Shown: positions 48,701-58,385 of the stretch, piece by piece
How the letters are laid out: each line of letters starts with the position of its first letter
Position numbering within the stretch: position 1 is the stretch's first letter
Source: Paralichthys olivaceus
Taxonomy: Eukaryota > Chordata > Actinopteri > Pleuronectiformes > Paralichthyidae
Assembly (NCBI RefSeq): GCF_024713975.1
Contig: NC_091096.1
Span: 6,079,501-6,143,500, forward strand
Reading direction: 5' to 3'
DNA length: 64,000 nucleotides
Notes under the pieces: generated by a model
Told to the model about the DNA's origin: nothing
Databases searched by the model: none
The model's input: the letters and a program-made list of their open reading frames with translations, nothing else
Program-made: the position numbers and the translations under genes

Positions 48701-51700
48701 TGAAGCTCCTCTCTCTGTTGCAAAGATCGCTCTTTTTCTCTTCGCGCATCCGCTAGTTGAGACTGAACCTGAAGGAGCTGCTGCTCCAGACAGCAAACCT
48801 ATAATGACACAGATGACATTCACAAACTGTATAAAAAATATTGTTGTATTCATCCTGACATAGGGAGAACCAGGTAGGATTTCATCATCATTGTTGCTTC
48901 ACTACATTCGTTATGATAAGAATCATGATTAGAATTTAACACGGAACAAAGTAAGTTTACAAGATGGCTGTTGTGTTTGTTATCCTCAGGCCACTTTGGT
49001 CAAGTGAAAAGAGATAAACACTGCAGGTTAATGTCAATTAATATTTACCAGCGTCAGTGTTTCACTGATTACACTACTGCTCATAATATTATTCTAGATT
49101 GCTTACCTTATTTTTATTGCTGCTAATATCTGACTCAAGTTCACTGATCTGACACTGGTGCAATGACGTCTGCCTTTCAGTGAGGTTCCTGGAAGTGGAA
49201 AAAATATGTTTTTGACAAATATACATTAATTTAGAAAATCAACAGTAAATTATTAATTAAAAATTTGACTTCAAACTTCCGCAGAATGAAAAAAGGCCTG
49301 AAATGATTTGGAAACTTACTTCAGCAGTTGCAATTTAACACTCAAGCTGACGCTGTTGTGTTTGGATGAGCTCAGTTGGTCAGTCAACAGCGCCATCTCC
49401 TGGCACAGACTTGCTATCAGTTCTTCACTTCTAAGAGAGAAATGTGAGTTCTCATTATCACTGCAGTGGGATGCATAATTTCATTTCTTATATTTTCATG
49501 CAAATATCTAGCTTTACTGAAAACACAAGAATTGATTAAAGACAACAAGCAACTTTTTTATCTGCCCCATCACAACCTTACACATCTTTAATGATGATTT
49601 GATATTAATATGCAAATATTAAATTAGGTCTGAAATCAACTCCAATTCGGTTACATCTATAAAATGTAAAATGCAATTTGTACTTTACAAGTTGACAAGT
49701 CCTTGTTGAAAACAGGAGAATATTTGGCTTGCATTAAATTACCTTTGTTTTTGTGTATTTTCTCCACTGTGTTCTTCACTCCCAAGATGTTCTATTGACT
49801 GCCATAAAACAGATGAAACAAATAAATCAAACACAATAGATTGAAAATTATTAAGCCCACTGAACATGATGTGCAACTAAAATTTTCTATTTACCATTAA
49901 GCATCTCTTCTGTAGCTCGATTGTGTCATTGCTACGATCCTCAGTTAACTTAGCAGCTGGGAATGGCTGCCTTGAAAGATTGGTGACGTAGCTGTCACCA
50001 CATCGACTCTCATGAGATAACAGTGTAGAATACGTCTCCTTCATAATCTGTTCCAGTGTCTCCACTTTCCTGCTAAGTGCCAACGCCTCATCCTCTGTGT
50101 CCTGCAGCTTCTGGTCCGCGGCCCTTTTGATGTTCTGGAGCTCTTCCAACATGCACAGCATCTTTTCCATCTGATCAACATGATTCCTCGAATCCTTCAG
50201 TCTACAAATAAAAATGTGATTTTAAACACAATCTTTACTGAAGTAAAATGTCATCAGTGTGTTCACCTGAGGTTGGACAACACATCCTTCTCCAGTTGGA
50301 CTTCATGCAGCTTAGTATGCAGGTTCACGATGGCTTTGTCAACACTGAATGTCTCAGTTTGATCATGTGTCTGTGAAAATAAGGAGAGATATAAAGGAAG
50401 CATTATCAATTCAGTCATTCAGACAACATCAAACTAAGAACATTCATGGATGAAATACAAGTATAGACCTTTCTTAGCTGCAAGCCAGGCAGCTGTTGAA
50501 AACCATCATCTAGTGCATTTTCCAAAACCTTTTTTCCAGGAGAGCTGATCTGCCTTTCAAGCACCTCTTGGTTTAAAATATCCAGACCACAGTCCAGATG
50601 CTGAGTCACTGCCTGAGTGTGGGTGGGAAAGATGGTAAAATCCCCAGGTGGGTTATCTACCAAAAGAACAGATGAGGTTTAAAATATACACTGTGTGTGT
50701 TGTTGGTAAGTTAAGGGTCAGTGAAACATGTCGTTTATCAGTTACATAGACTGAGCTTTTGATTTTCAATGCACAGCTGGATATCAAATCCATTGATCAA
50801 CATTGTCTGAAATGAAATCTCCTCTTTTTAATTGTCTGGCTCAATAAGATGTTAGGTGACACAGTTGTACTCACAGACATTAAACCCGTGGCTGTGGGAG
50901 CTTTGTCCAGGTGAGCTATTGATTTCATATTTGCAGCCAAACCTTTCCAAGGCATCTTTGGTCGCATTTTCTACTTCTTCTTGAAGTCGTTGGGTTTCCT
51001 TAGTTCGCCTGTCAAGCTCATCACTGCCAAGAAAAAAAAGGTTGTGTAGGAAATTGTACTTGAGTCCTCAGTTTGTTAATTGTGTATATAGGTGTTTTAA
51101 AGTCAAATGTTTTAGTTCAGACTGTGTTTAATATTTGGGCATTTAATGTGGTCTATTTTAGGTTAGATCTTCAAATGTTATCTGTCTTTTTATATCATGG
51201 GACTATGCTGGAAAGGAAAGAGAGATAGAGAGATACTGACCACAAAGTGAACATAGCTCCATAATTAAATGCTCAGTGCTTGAATACTTCATTAGTGCTT
51301 ACAGTGTTTTCTTCTGCTATTTTTGTGTCAGTTTCATCAACTACTTTTGATTAAAATATTCTATGGCCATTATCTATTTTTGTTGTTTTCATGTTTTATA
51401 ATGTTCTTTTGTATCTAGCTTGATTTGACTTCTTTTGTAGAAGCAGCCTTAGATCCTCAGGTGGAGCCCTGCTTGCTGTTCCAAAGCCAAGGTTGAAAAG
51501 GTGACCGTGCTTTTGCCGTCAGGACCCCTCGGCATTGGAACGGCCCTACCTTAAGAGATAAGGCTCGCGGAGTCAGGGACTTCCTTTAATTCTCCCCTTT
51601 TTATTGACTTTAATGTGAGGTGTTTGTATTGTGTTTTCATCATTTTCTTTTCATCTTTTATTTCACTTGTTCATTTACCTTTATTGTCATATTACTGCTC

Positions 51701-52259
51701 CTATGTGTTCAAGTTTTCAAGTGACAAAGCTCTTTATTTATTCATTTAATGTGAACACTACACTGTTTCCGAACACCTTGTCACATTGCATCCTGCTAAT
51801 AAACTCTGTTTTTAAAAAGTGCTACATAAATACAGTTTATTATTATTATTATATTCTATTTGCTTTATAATTACTCTGAGTATTGTGCTTCTTGTGTGCA
51901 CTAGTGTCAGATTGTTTTTGACCTAACCTGACTGATTGACTAATGGACCCATGAATGAATCTAATTAAAAACCAATACTTTTGCTGAGTGTCACTGCAAG
52001 AAACGAGTCGACAGAAATCCAGGTTACCTCAGTTCGTCCAGGGTCAGACTGTTGAATCTCAGCCGGAAGGAGCTGTCGTGAGTCTCTGGGAAGTGAAACG
52101 TGTGGACAGAATAATTCACAGACAGTAAAAGCTTAAATGAAACCAGGACTCATGAACCTGTGTTAGCTTACCTGCTGCTGCTCGTGCTGTTTCTCTGAGC
52201 GTCGGTGGCGATTCACAGTGTAAAACGCGGGCGCCATTACTACTGGAACCCAACGACAT
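42732..52259 (-). CDS. ccdc158: Coiled-coil domain-containing protein 158
   Basis: Long coiled-coil protein of poorly known function. Coding exons in transcript order: 52259-52172, 52085-52028, 51023-50875, 50656-50469, 50370-50267, 50201-49895, 49798-49743, 49430-49320, 49188-49107, 48798-48679, 47921-47706, 47586-47389, 47286-47118, 46526-46374, 46013-45901, 45360-45202, 44678-44586, 44399-44277, 43930-43782, 43470-43408, 43246-43179, 42847-42732. All phases agree and give 960 residues; human has 1113. Matches to human include ITLRTLEGAGGHG, VDSLQSKIQHLEE, LEALHSKDQQLRDRI, LKLQHALDLKELQG and RSPVHTLLTS near the end. Heptad-rich, Glu/Gln/Leu-rich exons dominate the middle; the N-terminus and last five exons are low-complexity and polar. 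The human C-terminal coiled coil after this point is absent. Several donors are weak (GTCTAT at 50468, GTGGTG at 45201, GTTAGA at 46373). Confidence 0.9.
42937..42980. repeat. Perfect 20-bp inverted repeat, 4-nt loop (CCDC158 intron 21)
   Basis: The arm CAACTTATGATTATTCTTGT at 42937-42956, the loop AATA, and the exact reverse complement at 42961-42980. It sits at the head of a degenerate copy of the GGGCTGCAACTAA repeat family (about 42931-43160), so it may have formed inside that element. Confidence 0.9.
51425..51860 (+). mobile_element. 5'-truncated LINE copy with 3' tail, in CCDC158 intron 2
   Basis: The plus strand reads LRSSGGALLAVPKPRLK and, after a one-base frameshift, KGDRAFAVRTPRHWN, the C-terminal end of the ORF2 of teleost LINEs. 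It then runs through a T-rich non-coding part into AGTGCTACATAAATACAG and a TTATTATTATT tail, the usual 3' end of such elements. The copy is antisense to CCDC158, broken, and cannot encode a working protein. Confidence 0.7.
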
Positions 52260-52797
52260 CCTTATTCGTTATAGCGACGAAGCCATTAATATAAATGGTG
52301 ACAACCTGCTTTACAAATAAATAAATAAATAAACACAGGGAGAGAACAGCTAGCGAGTTTAGCGTAAAGTTTCATCACCATGGAAACGACATCCCGTAGC
52401 TAGCTGCTAGCATCACACCGAAGATAACTCGGCTCCTCTGGGCGATAAACGCTGGAAAGCATCGTCCCACTGGTTCTGTCAGCTGTTCAAAAATATAAAA
52501 AATATAAGTTTAATAGCGCTGAACTGATGAGAGAGAAGTGACGTTAGCGCCACAGTTAGCGCGCCGACGCTTTCCTCCAGGGCGTTTCCGGTGGTGCATG
52601 ACGGTCAATGTAGTGTCTCCAGCCAGGTCGGCGGCTTGTTTTGTATATCCAGGGCGGACCCTCCGTGAGTCTTCGGCGGGGGAATCCTCCGGGCTTTAGC
52701 GGTGTTGTCGTCGTGAAAATGAAAATATGAAGAAGTGAGGAGTGTGATCGGGTCGCAGCGCTGCTTCCATCCTGCACTTCAGCGACTTCCGGGCGAA
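52260..52797. promoter_or_regulatory. Bidirectional promoter, CCDC158 (-) and CCNG2 (+)
   Basis: About 540 bp separates the CCDC158 start codon from a probable CCNG2 non-coding first exon, whose donor GTGAGT is at 52798. The right half is GC-rich. ATCACCATGGAAAC at 52374-52387 resembles an RFX X-box (one good half-site, one with a mismatch). Neither transcription start was located exactly. Confidence 0.5.
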
Positions 52798-52956
52798 GTG
52801 AGTAAGGCGACGTCTTGTTGATTTACGATAGCATGCTAGCGGAGTTAGCTTGCACCGAGGTTACTTGTTTTGTTTTGTTTTTTAAGACGCCTTTAGGTTT
52901 ATATGGAGTTTGTTTCCATTCACGTGAATCAAGGTTAAAACCTCTCTGTGACTGTG

Positions 52957-53064
52957 CGATTCAACCTTTATCGTTGATCGATTCAATCTTTATCATTGAT
53001 CGATTTCATCTTTATTATTGATCGATTTCATCTTTATTATTGATCGATTTCATCTTTATTATTG
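52957..53064. repeat. ccng2: 22-bp minisatellite, 4.9 units, CCNG2 intron 1
   Basis: Five head-to-tail units of 22 bp, each beginning CGATT and ending TTGAT (the last cut short at 20). The last three are identical and the first two carry a few substitutions. Unit junctions create the palindrome TGATCGA. Confidence 0.9.
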
Positions 53065-53227
53065 CTTTTACTGACTAGTTGGTTTAGCTTCTGTTGCTCA
53101 GATGATGTTTACATGCAGCTCAACCTCATGTCAACATGAACTTTCATATTATTTATGTCAAAACATTTTAGCTTCAGCATATATAAGTCGAGTTGTAGAT
53201 TTTGTGTTCAGTGTATTTGAGGGTGGG

Positions 53228-53253
53228 GTGTGTGTGTGTGTGTGTGTGTGTGT
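53228..53253. repeat. (GT)n microsatellite, CCNG2 intron 1
   Basis: About 13 GT units. Confidence 0.9.
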
Positions 53254-53375
53254 TTTCCTGTGATACCTGACACCCAGTAGGTGTGGTTTCAGAGGCCATA
53301 TTTATATCTTCCCCTCACTCATAGGGAGACTTGTTGTGGGTTTTGCAGAATCGCTGTAATATGTTGTTTTTCAGG

Positions 53376-55899
53376 ATGAGGGATCTTCAAGCCATTGACA
53401 GCTTGCTCTTGAAGGAGCTGAAGACTTGCTGTGCGAAGGAGTACAACTTTCTTCCCAGAGAGACTGGCCTGAAGCTCATGGAGTCTGCCTCCACAGAGGT
53501 AACCCACTGACCTACTTTTACTCTTTTTTCACTGTCCGGGCAGGAATGTGCATTTGTTTTTTGGTTTTGTGGTTTTTATTTCCACTAATTCAATTCAATT
53601 TGTATATAGCGCCAAATCATAATATACATAATCTCAAGTCACTTTACATAACAATCAATACATTTAAAATTATAAAGAAAACCAAACAGCTCCCACAATT
53701 AGCAGGTACTGAGAGAAAAATCTAACAACAAATAAACTGGAAGAAACCTTGAGAACCAGACTCAATGTGAGCGGCCATCTGCCTCGACCGGGTTGGAGTG
53801 AGCAGAGAAAATGGGAAAGAGAGGAAAGAAGGGTGGAAAAGAGGGGAGAGAAGAAAGAGAGATGGGGGGAGGGGGAGAGACAGACCGGGAACAGTTTTGT
53901 GGCGTCGTGTTTCAGCTCTGACAGACGAGTTGTTATAATAAAAACAATACAATTGTGCTTGTAAAGATGTTATTGATGACAGCAGCAACAGTTCATATAA
54001 TAACAATAGTTGTTGTGTGAATGTACATTTATTATGCAATGCTACATTTTCAGAAACACAGTGGAGTGTCTGCTAAATGCAGAGACACCAGAGTGGAGGA
54101 GCTGTGGGGCCTGACCAATTTCTTTGGCTACAGCACCCAAACTTTTGTTCAAGCTGTCAATTTGCTTGACAGATTCCTCACCATCATGAAGGTTGGAATT
54201 TATCAAATGTAAAATGTTTACAACATAAATCTGTACATTGTTTTTTTTTTGTATTCCTAATCTACAACTTTGCATGTTTAGTATCACGTTCCTATCACCA
54301 GTGTGACAAACAACAATCTCGTTAGACCTCATGAGACACTGAGTCACACTTATCGTTGTTGTGTTATGTTGACAGGTTCAGCCCAAACACTTGCCCTGTA
54401 TTGGAGTCTGCTGTCTTCATATTGCATCCAAAATGGTTGAGGAAGAGAGCAATGTCTCACCCACACACGAACTCATTCGCATCAGCCAAAGCAAGTTCAC
54501 CGTGTCAGACCTTTGTCGTATGGAGAAGATAATTTCCGAGAAGCTCAGTGTGGAGCCCAAAGCAGTGACAGCCTTAACCTTTCTTCAACTCTACTACTCG
54601 GCCTTCACAACTCTGTCTGCTGGAAGGTAAACATTCCCTTTGTTTGGCGTACTTTTTGTGATGCACTGCTTCAACTTGCATGGAGTTGGTTAAATAGATT
54701 CTGCTCTATGAGGTTTGTGCTGGTGGATCACATTAGGATTCCCTCTATATTTTAAGGGAGGAGATCCCAAGCATTGGGAGACTGGAAGCCCAGCTAAAAG
54801 CCTGCTTATGCCAGCTTGTTTTCTCTAAAGCAAAAGTAAGAATTGTTCTCGGGCGACAATTTCTCATCATAGCAGCTTCCATTTTGAGCTGCGGGATTTA
54901 TTAATCTGCTGTTTTTCCTCCTCCACAGCCATCAGTGCTGGCACTGTCGCTCATTGCTCAGGAGTTTGAAGCCCTCCAATCCACTGCCTTGTCAAAGATT
55001 GTCAAGCAATTCCAAAGACATCTAAAGGTATAAAAAGGGCACAGCTGTTAGGATTGTTGGGTCCTAAGGCTGCACCATCAGATTCTTTTTCATTATTCTT
55101 GACCTCATCAAATGTTTGCATTTAGTGAAAAACGTCACAAATTATGAGACACTGTGACCAACCAGTTATTACGAATTGTAAGATATGATGAAAAAATTTG
55201 TTTTAAAAAATACCAACACATAAACAATTAACTGATATATGTTCTTACATTTCTCTGATTCGTAACATACACATTTGTGTCATAATTTACAATGGGAATT
55301 ATCACTGCCTGATCACATGCACATTTAAGTCATGAACGAAAACAACAGCTGACTTGTTGATGACAGCATATTTTGACTATTTTTGTCGGCTGCCTCTCAG
55401 ATGTTTCCTGTTTCTCTTCTTCACAGATTAGTGACAGTGAGCTGCTCCGCTGGAAGGAACTTGTGGCCAAGTGCATGACCGAGTACCACTCGAGCGAATG
55501 TAACAAACCAGACAACAAGAAGCTGGTTTGGATTGTGTCCAGGAGAACCGCACAAAATCTTCAGGCCAATCACTTCAGTGTCCCTGGTCTGCCAACTATA
55601 CCTGAAGGCAGCTGGGATGAGAGTGAGAGGTCAATACTCCATATTCCAATATAATCTATTTATTCTAGAGATCAACTCATCAGGAGTTTAGGAATTTTCA
55701 AAACCAGTGTTAAAAAGCAGATTATATGAGGGTGTATTTTGCATTCAAGCTCAGTATTATTTTTGATGACCTCCTCTTCTCTTTTAGTGAGGATTCCTGT
55801 GAAGACATGAGCTGCGGAGAAGACACTCCATTCGGCTCGCCAGGAAGTGACGGCGAAGGAGCCTTCTTCCCCTCTTCCTTTCACAAAAGCAGAATGTGA
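53376..55899 (+). CDS. ccng2: Cyclin G2
   Basis: Unconventional cyclin that restrains cell-cycle progression in vertebrates and is a FOXO target. Coding exons: 53376-53498, 54054-54191, 54376-54626, 54757-54835, 54929-55027, 55427-55629, 55788-55899, giving 334 residues (human 344). The start ATG is one base into an exon after a TTTTTCAG acceptor. The cyclin box begins at VEELWGLTNFFGYSTQTF and continues with AVNLLDRFL, HLPCIGVCCLHIASK and RMEKIISEKL. The family-typical KKLVWIVSRRTAQNL and LPTIPEG follow, then an acidic C-terminus, SEDSCEDMSCGED, which is PEST-like and fits rapid turnover. Linkage to CCDC158 and SCARB2 agrees with CCNG2 rather than CCNG1. The last residues (KSRM) differ from the longer mammalian C-terminus. 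Confidence 0.95.
53585..53935 (+). repeat. Teleost 'TCAATTCAATTT..AGCGCC' repeat, CCNG2 intron 2
   Basis: Starts AATTCAATTCAATTTGTATA, then AGCGCCAAATCATAAT, CACTTTACATAAC, GGAAGAAACCTTGAGAACCA and GCGGCCATCTGCCTCGACCG, and ends in a purine-rich GAGAGA tract. The order matches one of the most frequent teleost interspersed repeats. The copy is complete but diverged. Confidence 0.75.
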
Positions 55900-56541
55900 T
55901 GAGTGATGTGCAGTTGCGCAAAGTGTCAATCACCTGAACAGTAGCAAATTTAAGGTGCTCACCACGGTCCAGAGCAAACCTGTGTTTCACGTGTCATAAT
56001 ATATGTAAAACATGTGTGCCAGGTTTTGATTAAGTGCCTGTGTTGAATCGGTTTGTTGTTGGTTTGTTTAATGCTTAAAGAAAACATATCCTAATAATGC
56101 AAAATGGAAAAGTGCAATATCTTGGCAGCTTGATGGCAAAACATCTCAACATCTTTTTCTAACACGTTGTCTTTTTGTTTGTGTCCAAACTCGACACATT
56201 CCAGGAAAAAGAGTGAAGCACATGGAACAATGTAGTGGATGTCAGTCATGACATATGCTCACAGTTGAAACCAGCTAACACACTAGCTCACCCACAATCT
56301 TTTTTTAACAACAGTTTTTTATATTCAATGGCGTACGTATAAACTGTACAGAAATTACTCAGCAAATGTGTGTTTATTTACTCACATACACAGTTTTAAT
56401 GTAACTTATATGACATTTCAGTGTTACAATATCAGACTGTATATGCATGGACACATTGATGTATGTCATTATAAATGGATGTTCATGTTTACCAAGATAA
56501 GCTTACTGTAAAAATGTTTTAAAAAAATGTACATAACATGT

Positions 56542-56652
56542 AATAAACAAAAAAGAAAAAAATGTATGTTTTGTGAGCAAAGCTTAATGTGTGTGGTACT
56601 TGGATATAATGTGAAATGTGTTGAAAAATCAGAAATAATCCATCCAAATAAA
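56542..56652 (+). terminator. ccng2: Poly(A) signals, CCNG2
   Basis: AATAAA at 56542-56547 and again at 56647-56652, 640-750 bp after the stop codon. The second is followed by a T-run (56661-56670) that could be a downstream element. The 3' UTR is AU-rich. Confidence 0.5.
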
Positions 56653-56659
56653 AAAAGGT

Positions 56660-57890
56660 TGTTTTTTTTTTAATCTACCTCTCTTTTTTTCCACCCATAG
56701 TTATTTTACAAAGCTCATATTATCCTTCACTCATACTTCCTCATGCAGAGTGTCACATGCCTACAGAGGCTCTGTTAGTGTGACTGTTAACGCGTTAGGT
56801 TCATGGACACTTCCCAGACCACTGCCTTTAAACTGGATATTAAAGGGGTGGCATAAAATGAAAGTACTCTGGGAAAGTAGAAATACCTCACATTTTCATG
56901 GTTAAAGTATTTTGTACTGCTTCCTAAACGCACAGATTAAAGGTCAGAGGTCACAGGTTCAGGGATTTAATTGTCTCTGTTGTTTCCTGTTTTTAAGCCT
57001 CTCCCATCTCTGTCTCTATCCCCTTACATTTATTACTGCACAAGCTTTCCATTATGCTGAGAGCTGCACAAAAGCCTGGCACCATGTGTGTGTGTGATTC
57101 TGTCAAAGACAACCTTTTGCGGACACATTTCCGACTGAAAAGTAGTACATAGGGGACGGCTTGTCCTACTGGGGACAGAAGCTGTGGGGAAAAGTAGATT
57201 TTAAGTAGATTTTTGGGCAGATGTTAAGGTTAGAGGGTTAGGGTTGTCTTCCTGAATCTAATTTAAGTCTGTTAGTGGCTTCCTGTGGGGACACAACTAG
57301 AATCCAGTTAGTTGGGGACGGTTTGTCCATCTCCTCCTCCTAGGCTGTGACAACTTGAGTGTTGCACACATCTTAGTGAGGACACTCATTGACATTATAC
57401 ATTCCCTATAGCCCCTTACTATAACCATCCAAACTAAATGCCTCACCCTAACCTAAAAATAACACTTACCCTAAACCAAAGTCTTAACCCTCAAACAGCC
57501 CACTGAAAAAGTGAAGACAGGTCAAAATGTCCTCACTGTGTAGGGTCTTAAAGGTCCTCACAGAGATATAAGTACAGGAACACACACACTTGCAGTTTTG
57601 AAGTCTGACTTTGGTACATTACTTAATTGTATTTATTTGTTTTTATGTATTTATATATTTTTATTGCATCTATCCATTATATTATATTTTACATGCTATA
57701 ATAATAATCACCGTCATCGTTATTTACATTTGTTGATAGACTTTTGACCTTCCTCTATTTATTTCATTCATTTATATTATTGTTTATAATATTATACAAT
57801 ATTTTTTCAACATTTTTAAAGAAATGTTGGTATATTTCTTGATGTATTTTACCTTTTTTCTCGGCTCATCAGTGTGTGTGTATGTGTGTA
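56660..57890. other. Intergenic, CCNG2 to ST8SIA
   Basis: No coding exon was recognised. A repetitive tract at about 57130-57600 has recurring GGGGAC, GTCCTCAC and CCCTAACC pieces that resemble a fish interspersed repeat. The rest is AT-rich. Confidence 0.4.
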
Positions 57891-57893
57891 TGT

Positions 57894-57895
<2 letters not shown>

Positions 57896-57979
<84 letters not shown>
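57896..57979. repeat. (GT)n microsatellite upstream of ST8SIA
   Basis: About 42 GT units, preceded by TGTGTA-type imperfect units from 57872. It ends about 35 bp before the GC-rich 5' UTR region of the sialyltransferase. Confidence 0.95.
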
Positions 57980-57980
<1 letters not shown>

Positions 57981-58100
57981 GATACGCATGTCTGCTCCAT
58001 CTCCTTGATTGCAGCGGCCGCCTGGAGGAGAGCAGCAGCGGGGAGAGGAGCAGCAGCGGCGGCAGCAGCATCAGTCTGGGGTCCGGGGGCAGGCGGAGGA

Positions 58101-58385
58101 ATGAGAGAGGACCGAGCATCGTCACCACCTCAGCAGCAGCCCACCAGCACCAGCCGTCCATTTTTCTCCGATGAATTGAGCCGATGAGCGCCAGTGGTGC
58201 GTCTGTATCTTGCGGGCAGGCAGCGGAAGCAGCCCCGGCGAAGACAACATAGGCCAACGCCTCGCTGCAGCGACGTACAGGGAATGAAAACGCTCCCAAG
58301 ATGGTCCGCATCGCCAAGGCCCTGGGTTTGGTTATTCTGTGCGTCGCCGTGCTCATCCTGTCCCTCATCAGCTACGTGTCCCTGA
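58101..58385 (+). promoter_or_regulatory. st8sia3: Upstream ORFs in the ST8SIA leader
   Basis: Three short ORFs precede or overlap the main start at 58301. uORF1 is 58101-58187 (28 codons). uORF2 is 58184-58252 (22 codons), and its ATG overlaps the stop of uORF1 as ATGA. uORF3 begins at 58284, overlaps the main ORF in another frame and ends at 58385. Their effect depends on the transcription start, which is unknown. Confidence 0.6.

Noticed and set aside
57784..58368. 194-residue minus-strand ORF across the GT repeat
   Set aside because: Its length comes from the (CA)n tract, read as His-Thr repeats, and from the antisense of ST8SIA exon 1. There is no family match.
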